The notes beneath the pieces are model-generated. The model was not told the origin of the DNA and ran no database searches. It saw only the letters and a list, made by a program, of their open reading frames with translations. A program made the position numbers and the translations under genes. Below are positions 24,629 to 37,300 of a DNA stretch of 64,000 nucleotides, piece by piece. This DNA comes from Toxoplasma gondii ME49. Taxonomy: Eukaryota; Apicomplexa; Conoidasida; Eucoccidiorida; Sarcocystidae. The stretch covers positions 1,180,954 through 1,244,953 of the forward strand of contig NC_031470.1 in NCBI RefSeq assembly GCF_000006565.2, written 5' to 3'. The first letter of the stretch is position 1. Every line of letters begins with the position of its first letter.

Positions 24629-27600
24629 ATGGGACAAGCGGGGGTGAGCCCCCGCTTTTCGGCGTGTCTTTCGAGGAGCGCGAAGCAGAGCGTAACCCTA
24701 AGGAACCATTATTCTATGCGTGTGGCGTCGGGCCCATGTTTAGCGCCATGCAGTCTTATATATTCGCGTTGTTTACTGCCGCTTCCAGTTCGCACCGTCC
24801 CTGTTTCGTCGTCCCTGGTCTGGGGCACCTCACGGTCCCCCGTTGCTGCTTTTTGTCTTCGCCCGCTGTCCTCTGTCTCCTCTTGTGTCCCTCGTTTCCC
24901 CAGCTCTTCGCGAAACCCTGAGTCTCCTCGTCTGTCGACGGGGCTTCGCTCTCCTCCCGGGTCCTTCCTGGATCCGACATCTCAAATGCGACAAGTCGCG
25001 CGAGGGTCTTGCCAGTCTTTCTCGTCGCTGAACCTTCAGAACGCTTCCTTCCACTCCTGTTATATGTTTATCTCCCGCTCTCTCCCGGCGCATCTTGTTC
25101 CACGTGTCTCAAGTGCATGCGTGGCTTCCTCAGTCGCGTCTCCGCCTTGTCTCTCGCCCTGCGGTATCACTGCAGTTCCCTTGCGGCGAGGGGGTTTGGC
25201 CCCACACGCTAAAGAGCCTGTCCGTGGCACCTGCACAGACCGCGAGATTTCTGCTTCTTCCTATGCTGCCGCATCTGTCTATCCTAAAGGGTACGGCCGC
25301 GGCACCGTCCCTGCCGTCTCCGTTTCACCTTCCTCATCTGCTTATCTTCTCGCTCCTTGTGAATCTGCCCACACTCGTGTGGCCTCGTATGTCGCCGCCG
25401 CAGGTGGCGTGCCTAGGCGCGGCTCGTCACCCTTTTGTCGTCCCTTTTGCCGGTTGTCGCAGCCGCGCCTAGAATCTGGGGGTCCCCCAGGAGCCGCAGA
25501 GAGAGACACAGATCGAGTGAAGAAAGAAGGTGGACGACACAGGGAAGGGAGAAATGCAGAGCGCGGAGACGCAGACGGTGGAACGAGTGCACTGCGAGTC
25601 ACGCGAGAGCAGTTCCATGATGGGTCTAGGGGCCTGTTTCGCCCGCATCCCTTCAATCGACGTTTCGCCAGGGTTCGCAAGCCTGTCTTTCCGATAGAGG
25701 CAAGAAACCTAAGGCTTATGGTAAGCGTACCTCTCAGCTGGGCACCAGAAGAACCTGACCTTGTCAAATCGAGATTCATATCTGTAATGGATCCAGAGGG
25801 AAACATCAGAGAAGGGCACCTCCCCCTGCTCAGCAAACGTGAAGGAGCTGACGTGATGGGACCTTTCCTTTAACAGTCTGCTCTCACCGTGCGCTGGCGC
25901 GCTTGTGGCATTTTATTGTCTCTCCATTGCCTCTGCTTGGGCAAGGTGAGAGATGGAAGGTTTGCGAAGGAGCCGCGGAAGGAAGACAGATGTAAGGCAG
26001 ATAGGGTCTGTCTCGCATCTCCTTCGTTCCTGTCGCTCGTGTTCGTGTGTATTGATTGCGTCTGTTGCACGATCTTCGCTCTGTGAGTTTCCCCTCAACT
26101 TGCCTGGCAGTTGTCATTTCTGTGCCCTCACTGGCGTTGTCTCCCTCTCGTCCGCCTCCGTTGCCTTCCTTTCTTGTTCTTTGTCTTACTGTCGCCTTCC
26201 GTGTCTTCGTTCTCTGCTCAGTACAAGCGCAAATCGAAGCGACGCCGAGGAAGGGGAGACAAAAGCAACGCGAAGGGTATCAGATGGAAGCACGTTCACC
26301 AGCAGGCTGGACGCTACAAGGGCCCTCGAAGTCGCACGTTTGAGGGTGGGAAGCTGCCTCTTTACAGACGCATTCCCAAGTGGCCAGATGCCTGGCTTGC
26401 CCGGTAAGAGCGGCTCATTCGATTTGCAACAGGTAGATGAGGAGACTCAAGCACTGACTTGCGGGTATTCAGCTACATCTATACATGCGTATGGATATGT
26501 TTCACACGATGCCAACTCGTCGTGGGCGAACTCGAAGCCTATTGCCGCTAACGCGTCTGGAAACACCTTCGCTCCTTTCCGGCGTCCATATCCCACATAA
26601 AACGGCTTCGTCCGTGAACGGCTTTTTCAGTGTTCACAGTGAAGGTCTGTGTCTCTGTTGATGCGTGTGTATAGTGAAGGCGCTGCGTGTAGGGGACACA
26701 CGCCGCACAAGTCCACTTTCCGCCTGAACGTGAATCCAGCTCCAGGCTGTTTTCCATTGGCTATAAACAGCTGCTGGGACTTAAAGCACAGTGTGTCGTG
26801 AACGTTTGTTCGTGCGTCCATTTGCGCATGCGAGTGTCGCCTTTCTAAGAGCTATCCGATGCCCAAAGACCCTGAGCAGTACTGAGGCATCGCGGGCGAC
26901 AACTCTCTGAGTTTCTCCCGTCGTGTCTTCTTCGTCCACACTCGCGCAGGTGTCTCTACACAAAGCGCTCCCCCGCGGTTTCGTTCGAGTGTGTTTTGAG
27001 GAGTTCGAATGAGAGAGGGGGGGAGGCGGGAAGTGCCGGTTGATACTCGTCGGGTTTGTTTGGTACACCAAGCGGCGTCTAACTTCCCCTTGTGCGGCGT
27101 TCTCAGGCAGCGGAAGGTGCTGGAGCCTCTGAACCTGGCAAAGCTGCGGACATTCATTGAGAGCGGTCGCCTCGATACGAGGTGAGTCACCGTAGACCAG
27201 AGCGCACCGTTGCCTCCACGGGTTTGCCGTGACCTGCTGAGGCGAGCAAGCCCGTAGCTGGTACCCCCTTTGCTGCCGGCAAACTATGAAGACCACTGGC
27301 ATCCCGGATACTTTCTGGCAGTCCCGGAAGCTATCCGTACCTTTCGAACGTTTTCTGTGCGTCCACCGACGCATCTCTCCGTGCGCGCACAGATTTTTCC
27401 ATCTATATTTGAATATACATATATGTACGTACGTGCATATATATGCTCAGATAGTAGAGAGAAAGAGTAAGCAAGGGGCAAACAGATGCTGTTGTCCGGC
27501 TGTTCATGTGAGCCTTCTGGGGACTTTTTTTCAGCACCCATCAACCAGATGTTGTCTGTACAAAAAAGATCGGAGTGTATGCGAGTGCATCTGCTTCTGA

Positions 27601-29923
27601 AGGACTGCTTGGGGCTCTGTGCATTGAACGCTGGCCAGTATCTGGCCTTGCAAGGCCTCCGTCACTCGAGCGAGTCTCGCAAGAGAATGGGCGCCCGAAG
27701 GTAACGCGGGTTTCCGCGTACAAAGCCATCGCTGGACTGGACACAATTTCGACTTTCGCAAGCCGGCACTGACTCTCCTATCTCGTTCCCGGTTGCTCTT
27801 TGTGTATCCCTCTTGCCTGCTTCAGATTCACCATCACCCAGCGGCATCTGAACGACAGTCGATGTGTGAAAGTGAAGAACGGCGTTAGCCTTTTCAATGT
27901 GGTACGTCACCCCCCCCTCTTTAATGGATCTACTGTGGAGTCCATTCTCGTTTTTCTATCTCCAAGCCTTTCGTTCCTTCTTCTTTCCTGCTGGTGGCTT
28001 CACTCCTCCCTTCTGCCGTTTCTCCACGCGCTTTGCCTCTTCAGACAGGGCCCTCCCCTGAACTGTTCAACGTACCGTTTGTGTTTGCCTGCATGTCGAG
28101 CCGGAAGTGACGCTCTTCTTTTTCGTCTGCTTCGCGCTCCCGGAACCGTGGAGAAAATCGATCGGTATCGGGCATTCTTGATTTCGTGTGACGCCGTTTT
28201 GGTGCATCGAAAGTGTCTCGCCGTTTTTGCGTGTTTCATGCTTCTTTCCATTTTCACATCGCTGCGCCTCCCTTTCGTTTTTTGTCTCCCCACCGCGATG
28301 CGTCTAACCCCCGAGACCACGGCTAGAGAGAAACTGTCCTTGTTGTGTTTTCCGTCTGTGTCGCTTTTCCCCTCATCGCGTACTTGCCTGTCGGTCGAGG
28401 ACCCTGGCTTCATAAGACGCCATTCCCTTCCTTCTGTTTTCTTCGCATCCTCTCCGGTCGCTTCTTCTCGGTGTCTATCTTTCTCTGCCACCGGTTTATT
28501 TTCTTTGTGATCCTTTACCGTCCTCGCGCGCTCTCGTCTGCTTCCTCCATTGGTTCGGGGAGTATTGCGTCCGTCCTGTTGTCTTGCTTGCTCTTTCCTA
28601 CGACATCTGCACAATCTACGGCGTGCTTTCTGGCCTGCGCCGCCTGTGCATGCATCTGTTGTGTTTGCCTTTTTTCCTGAATACGCTCTCAGAACGATTA
28701 CCCCTTCCCCTACAAAATCAGCATTGAAGTGGCAGGCGCCGATCAGTCGTCGATTGACGCCATTCGCCGTGTTGGCGGCGAGGTCATCATTGTCTATCGG
28801 AATCGTCTCAATCTGCGGGCTCACATTAAACCCTACAAGTTTGAGGTTCTTCCCAAAACAGTGAGACATTGCATGCTTGGCAGGTTTTCCGAGCAAGCCG
28901 CGTTCAGGTTCGTGGCAGTCGATGCTGTCTCTTCTTAAAACTCTCCGTACTCGTCCACCGGCTTGTCTCCCGCGTCTGTTCAGGCTGCCAGTCTGGCGTG
29001 AAACCCGCTTTCTTTGGCTTTTCTGTGAAACGTTTTTTCGCCTTCCTTTGCGTGTCCGCTACGAGGCGTCCTCGTATCTTGGTGGGGATTCCCGCTCTTC
29101 TGTCTGTGTCTTGTTCGGCTGTTCCCCCTAGACCTCCGTCCCGAGCTGCAGAGGGGTAAGGAAAAAAGCGCGAAAACACGCTGAAGCTTCAGACACATGT
29201 CGTCTCTTTTTGCCTTTTTTAGGCGAGACCGAATCTGGAAATGGTACACTATCTGGAGAAGATGCGAGCACGCGGCTGCGTTGTGAAATACGTGAAGCCC
29301 CAGTGGCTGATTGATGAAGAGAAAAGCTTAAAGACGGAGCTTGCGGAGTTCGAGGCAGAAGCTCTTATTGCGAAAGGTCAGTTGACGGTTTCTTTGACAG
29401 ACAGACGCATTTCCGGATCAGGTGTTCAGACATCATCACATGTGTACAGAAAAGCCGATCTGGAGCGCCTTACAGAAAGAGAAAAGCATCCGGAATGAAA
29501 CACAAATACGTCTGAAAATCAGAGAGAAGCGCTGACTTCGGCGTCTGAACAGAGGCGTCGCGACCACCCCGGAGACATGCGCATGCGGTTGGCGCACAGA
29601 GGAATCGATCTCTAGGCCCTCCGACATAGCTGGGCAATACGTAGAGATTCACTTCTGGTTACACAGATGTGTAGATACCAGGCGTGATGCCGCATTTTAC
29701 CCTGTGTCCATGCTGAACTAGCGATATCGCTGTCTCTCGTAACGTCATTTCAGGGGAAGCTATTGAGAGAGGCGACCCTGATTTGCGCGAGAGCGTCGAC
29801 GACCTGCAACAGCGCCTCCTGAAGCGCTTCCGCCTGCGGGAGACGCGCGCGGCGGAGTTGCTCCGCCACCAGGAGGCTGGCGAAAAGGACCAGGCAGCAG
29901 TGGATGAAGAAACGAGAGAGTGA
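24629..29923 (+). CDS. MRPL15: Mitochondrial ribosomal protein uL15m
   Basis: Large-subunit protein of the mitochondrial ribosome, nuclear encoded. Seven exons splice in frame: 24629-25720, 26222-26403, 27107-27181, 27826-27901, 28693-28860, 29223-29376, 29754-29923, about 638 residues. The uL15 signature is at residues 365-425: a basic loop (KSKRRRGRGDKSNAKG, then RYKGPRSRTFEGGKLPLYRRIPKW), then LNLAKLRTFIESGRLDT and a domain with IEVAGADQSSIDAIRRVGGEV. A C-terminal part (EMVHYLEKMRARGCVVKYV, then LIDEEK) resembles the extra C-terminal region of human MRPL15 and is absent from bacterial L15, so mitochondrial rather than apicoplast use is favoured. The 364-residue first exon is Ser/Arg/Pro-rich and poor in acidic residues at its start, as expected of a mitochondrial presequence, but far longer than usual. 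The start is the first in-frame ATG; another Met at residue 30 is possible. Confidence 0.93.
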
Positions 29924-30424
29924 CTGGCGTGCATGCAAGGGCGAGACCGTGTAGAAAAGTAGCGACTTAAGAGTGATGATTCTCGCCTCCCCGAGAGAGG
30001 AACGCGGGAACCGGTGCGACCTATAGCGAGAACAAAAGGTCCACGAGAACTTTCCGCAATCTGAAAAGAAGTTCAAGAGCGAACACGTGCCACACACCTA
30101 CTCGGGGAGAGCTGGATGGCTGGATAACAAGCGACCGGGCTTTTGGGGTCGGGGTGGTTCTTTTTTCACACCGAAAGGCGAAAGACTCTAGCCCATTCTT
30201 CGGCGGCGCCGATGTGGAAGGCGGCGATGACTACTCGAGTGATCTAGTGATGCTCGTCAATTGCCCGTTTCACCCGGGATAGGAGCCCCAGGCTCTGCAG
30301 TGTCTAATGCCACCCGAATGCTTTTTGCAATGTCGATGGCGTGGTGGGCCTTCAGGCCATCACATGCACGGATATATTTACATATACGTCTTTGTATATG
30401 TATGTATACGCATGCCTCTTGACG

Positions 30425-30460
<36 letters not shown>

Positions 30461-31343
30461 TGCAGATATCGATATATTTGGATTCGAGGCCTTCAGGAGC
30501 ATCTTTGAAGAGGCAGGGTGTTCAACAATGTCACTTCTTGCCGCCGTTTGGCAGAGACGTAATATCTTTCGTCGAGGCAGCGGCCTCCTGCCGTCGAGTT
30601 CTCTTCTGTCTTCAGTGCATAGGAGCGACACCAGGAAAGCGTCACTTGCTCGAGCCTGTTTTTTTTCGAGAGGTGCGGGTCCACCGTCCTGCACATCGAC
30701 GGGGAAGAACACGCAGGACTCTTCTCGAAACTGAAGTTACTCGCAGTAGCCTCGGTGCCACAGGTGCCTTTCCACACACACGTGCGACACACGATTTGCA
30801 TGCAGTTTTCAAAATGCCAAAAAGGTTGGTTTCTCGCCGGTGCCGAGAACCGAAGTTGAAAACATCTCAGAGGGGAGTGGAACGGCAACCTCCTGCTGAG
30901 GTGGGTTTGCTTCCCAGTTCAAAACTCTTTGAAACAACGCACTCCTCACCGTACAGCACAGTACGTGTGATGACGGATCGCCATCACCACAACTCAGCCG
31001 GAGGAGAGAGGCGAGCAAAAACAGGCGTCTCCTTGCTGAGCCGCCCCTCTCTGACACCTCCTCTCCAATGGGTTCTGTCTCGAAACGTACTTCTTTGTCG
31101 ACAACTCACCCGAGATGTGTCTCTCCTTTGTTTTGTGTGGCGCGGAAAACAAAACTTCTTCCCAGTTTCGCTTTCCAACGTTGCCCCGCGCATTTTACTT
31201 CCTCGCTGCCAGGCGCGCTGTGGCGACGCCACCAGACGCAGTTCCTCCACCTCCACCGTATAGACACCTCCCGTTCTAGATCGACAGCATAAAACCACAC
31301 AGAGGGCAATCTACGCCGCAGTGCGACTCATGAAGGTTCGTTT
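29924..31343. other. Convergent intergenic region, 3' ends of two genes
   Basis: The uL15m gene (+) and the FHA gene (-) end facing each other across 1.4 kb. The stretch should contain both 3' untranslated regions. It holds AT-rich microsatellites near 30.4 kb. Open frames across it are created largely by the TA repeats, which translate as Tyr-Ile runs, and I do not treat them as genes. Confidence 0.6.
30425..30461. repeat. TA microsatellite
   Basis: A TA run interrupted once by a C. It is preceded from 30369 by further imperfect TA/GTATA sequence. It lies between two convergent gene ends and is likely to be length-variable. Confidence 0.9.
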
Positions 31344-34300
31344 TCACTGAAGGAAATTGAGGAGGTCGTCGTTGACGTTACAAGCAAGGTCGTCACGAAG
31401 GGCGGAAGCCTCGCTCACTCCCGTCGCGTACCCAGTTACATGCGTCAGGTCTTCAGATCGTCTCTCCTCTTGCCCTCTGCGGTCCTGCGGTTCTCCTCCT
31501 GTTCTTCGCAGCTCTTCACGAGAGGCGTTCCAGGCTACACTCATGGATGTCGGCGTACCTCTTAGTCTCCTGGCTCTCTCGTCGCCCAGAGTCTCTTCGC
31601 TTCCTCGTTTCCCTCGTTCGGCCTCGGCTTCGTCCGACCGGCTCTGCGCCTTCGAGGGGTCCCTCCCGTCAGACATTGCTTGTCTAGAAAGGCCTAGACG
31701 TCCGTTGGCGCCGCGAGCGCCTGAGCACAAGGCCGCAGCGCACGGCTCTCCGCGTCTCAGCAGGCACTCGCTAGAGGAATTCGCAGACAAGACAGGCCAG
31801 TCAGCAGGGGACTTCTCTGTGGAGCGTAGACACGCCGCCTGTTCTGGTCGCGCCCTCGACGGCGAGAGGAGCGTGAGTGGGCCTGGAGGGTCCTCCAGCA
31901 GATCTTCGAGACTCGCTCGGTCCTGAGACTGAAAGGCGTCGTCCTCGGTCCTCTCCACACCTCGCTGAAGAGAGAGAAAGGACAGGCTGAGACCGGGTGA
32001 CCAGGCAGTGGAAGGTGGCGTCCAGTCCCAACGGTCACAGTACTGACGCGTCCTAGACAACCACCAAGAATGTGAAGTTCGGGAACACAAATGCGACCCC
32101 TTTGTTGTGTCCTCGCCCATTTGCAGCGGCTCTCTTTGGCCCCTCCCCCCCTCCACGCGTGGATATAAATGTCAGAACAGGAGACAGGTCCACATGCAGC
32201 AGCAGGAACGACTGCATGACCAGATCCGTTCAGGTTTCCACGCACGCGCATGCGGTGCTCATGTGTGCAATGCATCTACACGGACCTATGTCGGAGGAGT
32301 TGCTACCTCTGAACGGATGCTTTCTCCTCGTTCCTTTTAATTCATCTCCCTTACCCTACTTCCTTCGTCGTTGGAGCGGAGGATGTTTTCCGCTCCCTTC
32401 CGGGTCGCCGCGGTGAGTGGCTGCGCCGGTCCTGCGCCACTGGAGGGCTCCGCAGCACGCCCTGTCGATTCAGCTGATGTACGGGGGACGGGAGAAGACG
32501 AGGAAGCCAAAGGACGAGAACCAGTAGGTGGCGAAGAGAACGAAGGAGCGAGCGGGGGCAAATTGCCGGGCGCAGAACGCCTCTGGATCTGAAACGGTCC
32601 AGAGCGGCGCGGCGAAAGATCGCGGAGCTGCTCTCTCACAGCTGCACAGATCGAGGTGTATCTGGCCAGGACCTGCGAGAGAGACACGCCGAAACGACAA
32701 AGAAACAGAGATACAATCAGCGGCACTCATGCGGAAAATTGAGCATTTTGCTTTAGAAAGAAAGAAAAATGGAAGAATCGCCGAACATGTGGAACCAAGA
32801 AACTCAACACGAAAAACGGTTGGCTCTCCATTCGACATTCGAAACTTCGAAACGGAAGCGGCATTGCGCGAATGACCAAGATCCGTTCCTACAGACGATT
32901 CTCTCGCTGTTTCCTATTCGTCCACACTGCAACAACTTCCTGTTATCTTTTCAGTCTTTCCAGTTCTGATCAGCTATGCACTTCCCATTCGCTGGATTCG
33001 AGAAACTCTCCAGTTCTCTTTTGGATGCCGCCCGGCTCCGTCTCCGTTATGCGCCCTGTTTTGCTCTGTGTCGGGTGGTGTCTTTGTTTCATTCTCTGTT
33101 AATAAGCCTCCGATGGGCCCTCTTCCGTACTCTTTCGGCCTCGCTTCTTCTTCTCTCTTTCGCTGTTCGGTGACCACTGCCCGTTTTGTCCTACGTTTGC
33201 TGCCGTTCCTTTCTCCCTCTCTCTCTGCTCCTCTGTCGGCTTTTCCGCGCCATCCTTCCTTGTGTCCTCCGCCTTCGCCTTTCGTGTTTCTCTGCCCGTT
33301 TTTATCTGTCCGCTGTCGAGTTTGCGCTGCTTTGCTGCCTCACCCTTTTGTGTTCCTCCAGAGTGTCCTGCAGGTCTGCCTTCTCCTCCTCAAGTGCCGC
33401 GGCTGCCGCTCGCAAACGCTTCGCCTCTTCTAGCCACTCTCTCTGATGAGGAAAGGACAAGGCAAGTCCACTTCCCTCGACAGGTTTTCAATCCCAACCG
33501 TGGCATCTGCCTTCTCGAGCCTGCCGTCTGTCATCGATTCCGCCCACCCCCCAGGTGACACTCGCACACACATATCACAGGAACCGCGTGGAACTGAGGT
33601 GTCCAGACAGTGGGCTTTTTTACGCATGCAAAGGCCCTTGTTGCCTCCAGGGAAGCCACAAATAACCGCCGCAAAGGCCGTTTCTGAGAGATTATCATCG
33701 GCTCTCAGCCGATTTCGCGTGGAACAGGCAACAGCAGCGGCCCTCTCCACACAAGCTGTCCATCCCTCCCACGACGCATCCTCCGGTGACACTTTCGTTT
33801 TTGTTCTTCGTAACCTTCTGCTTCTCCTCTCGTCGCCTCTGTCAAGTGGCTCCTCTTACCTCACGACACTGCTGCCGTTCCTCCTGCTGTCGAGCCGTCG
33901 CTGCAGCAAAGAGGAGAGAAGGGCAGAGAAGGAAAGATAGACTCGACAGAACGAAGGCACGAAGCGGCAAACGGAAATGCCAGTAGTAAGAGAAAAGCAC
34001 AAATACAGAAGGACTGGCATCATGAGGGACACTGAAGACGCGCAGCTCATGACCGAGAAAGAAGTGAGAGGGGAAGAACGTGACGGGTGCAAGGAAAAGA
34101 AGCATACAACCATGCACGACGCATTCCCTTCATGCAGTCGACTTTCGTTCTTCTCTCTTCGAATCTGACGCGAGTACCTCTTAGAGCTTCGATCTCGGCT
34201 TCGCGCTGGGCAGCGCGTTCCTCTAAGGTCCCGATAGTCGCGTCAGCAGCTGCACAGAGAAAACAAAGGCGAAGCATCTTTCCCTTTCTGCTGCAATTGC

Positions 34301-37300
34301 GACTCTGACAAAGTGTCGTTTTGGTTGGAGACACCGTGAGTCGAGAAAAAAAGACACCCACACGAACAAAGCTTCGCTCAGCGGTGACGGTAAGCGACAA
34401 CCTACGACAAAACCTACCTTTCCACTTCTCTCTGGCTTCTTGTAGGGATCGGTCCAGCGTCGTGAATTCCTCCTGGAAAAAATGCACCGGCAGTCGCAAA
34501 CACGGGAGGGAGGGACGAAGCCCAGAACTTGAAGGGCGTTGAAAATGCGGGCGGAGGAAGCACGCGGGGGACTCGAATCGAGGGAGAGGCATCGATGCTG
34601 AGAAAGAAGACCCTGGGCTGGGAACCAGACGATAGAGCTGCGGTGGCACCTCTTGCCATGGCCCAGAGTTCGGTCCTTGTGTGACTGTTGCTCCTTCCAC
34701 ATCTCGCCGTTCTCTTGCTCTCATGTCCAGAGTTAGCTTCTGTTTCAATTTTCCATGTCTCTGTGGCCTCTGCGCGCCTGGGCCTCCAGTGCGTCAGCCT
34801 GTGCACAACCTTCCTCTGTCGGAAGTCTTCCTCCTTCCCCCGTACTCTTTTCCTTGTACTCTTTTCCTTCAACCTTGTGTGCGTGACACAGGAGAAGGGT
34901 GTGTGTGGAAACCTGTGATAGATAAATACGTCTTGAATTACTGTATTTTGCCGGGAAAATGTCAATCCCACGTGCGAATTTTAAGTCTTCCTTGAACGAT
35001 TCGCCCCCTAAACAAGGCCACGAGAAGCGTTGGCTTTTAAGCCTACGGCTGAAACTGAATCTGGAGCCCTGTCTGTGTCTTACCTGCCTCTGTTGTTCCG
35101 TGTTTCTCAGTTCCTCGTTTTCAACCAAGAGCTGTTGAATCTCGTCCTCGAGCTCTCGCTTTTCTTTCACGAGTTTCTGCAACTGCTGCGCGAGTCGGCC
35201 GGCGCCCTTCTCTCGGCCGCTCTCACGGGTCGAGCAACCGATGTCGTTCGACCAGCTCTCGCAAGGCGTCGAACAAAGCCTGTCTCTGTCTCGTGTTTCT
35301 TCTGCCTCACCTACGAGGCGCATCTTCTTCTTCTCTCTCTCCTCAGTCCCGCACTCGCCTTCACGGGCGCGCGTCGGCGCAGACAACGACACAGCGGATG
35401 CATGCGCAGGGCGACGGAGAGCCTGAGCAGAGGCGGAAGCGGCGGATGCCGAAACGGGAGCAGCTGCCATCGAGGACGACTGCGAACGAGACGACCCCTG
35501 GGGAGGGTCTTCCGAGGGAAACTGGAGATCGAGAAGCTCAGCGGAGGTTGCCAGGAGAGAGGAACATGTTACACTGTTCGGCCGAAGCGACAGATTGCCG
35601 CTTACCTCTTGTCCCTCTTGAGTGCCTCGGGGGTCCTGGTCCTTCTTTTGGTTAGCTTCGAACGGCCCGTTGACAACGCAGTTTTCCCTCTCGCTCTCCC
35701 TCTCTCTATCAGGTCCTCTCGTCTGCGCTCGCTGAATCTGAAACTCGACCGTCCCTGTGGACGCGACACTGCCACCCGGGGCACACGAGGCCGACGCCCC
35801 TCGAGCATCGGGTTCTACCCTGTTCGGGAGTGAAGACAGATGAGGCTCCTTCATCTTCTGAGCAGTCGGACCCTCAGAGCGAGCTCGAAGTTGCATCCGC
35901 TCCGCCTCCATAGCGGCGCAGTCTGGACGCTCCTGTCCTCTGGAAGTCGCGCGCTCGTCTCTGGAAAGCAACACCTGCGCACTGTTCCCCTTCGGATCGA
36001 AGGCAGACGTCGAACTGACAGAAGGAGGGTACCCCAGCGGCGATTCCCCGTGCTTGTCGGTCCGCGAGGACAGAGAGAAAGCGGGACTGCCCCCAGGGCA
36101 TCCCCCCATCGGCTCCACCACCGCGGGACTGCACCCAGCAGACCGAGCCGAAGAGAGAGAAGCCGAGGAAGAAGACGACGGAGAGAGAAGAGAAGTGGAT
36201 GGCTGAATTCGACGCCATTTAATCGACAGGGCCCATCGAAACGCTGCGACTGGTTGCTCGGAGGGAACATCTGAAGATGGCGGAAAAAAAGATTTCACAA
36301 ACAAAAACTGGGAATGAAACCTGAAATACCTGAAGTTCTTGAATGACCACAGACTCTGTACGGCAGAGTGGAGCAAGCACGTCGCGCAAAAACGCTCTTC
36401 AACTTTCGAGTTCACACCGACGCCAGGTAACAACGCACAGTTCTGTGCCTTCTATCTACGTCCCGTTTCTCTTCTGGACATCCTGATCTCTCTTCCTATC
36501 CTTATCCTTTCTTTTCTTCCTCCTCGCTCGCGCGCTACCCCTCGTTTCTCGGTAGTCTCCTCCTCTCCCCTGCTGTCGCGCTGTGTCCGTTCCACGTCTC
36601 CATCCACCGGTTTAGTTTATCGACCTTCGTGTCTTCTTCGAACCCTCTACGGCTCTGGTCTCTTCCTCGCTCTCTGCTTATCACCCAACATGTTTCTGCC
36701 CCTGCTTTCCCCCTCTGCGGCGGGGACTTACACTGCTTGCTCAGGGCGAGGGTGGCCTTGCCTGGCCACACTGAAGCGCCCTGTTGTTTCTGAAGTTTCT
36801 TGCCGCCGATCCAGGTCCCGTTCGTCGACTCATCTGCCACTTGGAGCTCGACAAACGGGAATTTCTCCACAGTGTCTAGAACCGCCGCGACGCTCAGCTG
36901 CTCTTCGCCTTCGGATGGCGAACGCCCCTCATCCGTTGCGCCTGTGTCCTCACGTCGTTTCCTTCCCTCCGCGGCAAGCGAAACCATTGCTTGGGCCAGG
37001 TTCGTCCGCGTCAGCAGACTCGTCAGCTGAGGACGCCAGAACGCGGCGACCCGTGGATCCGACTGTGGACGCAAAATGGCGGCGGTGCCAGGCAGGGCCG
37101 AAGAGCCGAAACACGACGCAGCAGGCGCCTGGCTGTCGCTCTGGTCCCCTGCGGTCGGCGGGCCGAGCTGCTCTGTGCCGAGGAGGTCTGAATCCTCGGC
37201 GTCGAAAACGAGAAAGTGACCCCACGCATGCCTCGGAGCCCCTCCACGGTCCGCGGCGCCGCTTTGCTGGGAGCCTCCCGCAAAAGGCGCACCCCCGGAA

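Noticed and set aside
28000..28896. Minus-strand ORF of 298 codons inside uL15m intron and exon sequence
   Set aside because: It is antisense to pyrimidine-rich intron DNA, which produces Lys/Arg-rich open frames on the other strand. It covers the conserved exon 28693-28860 in reverse.
30307..31263. Plus-strand ORF of 318 codons between the uL15m and FHA genes
   Set aside because: Its openness depends on TA repeats that translate to Tyr-Ile runs in several frames, and it lies between two convergent 3' ends. No domain is visible.
31357..31926. Plus-strand 189-codon ORF
   Set aside because: Antisense to the last exon of the FHA gene, which is supported by an in-phase acceptor and the end of a continuous eight-exon model.
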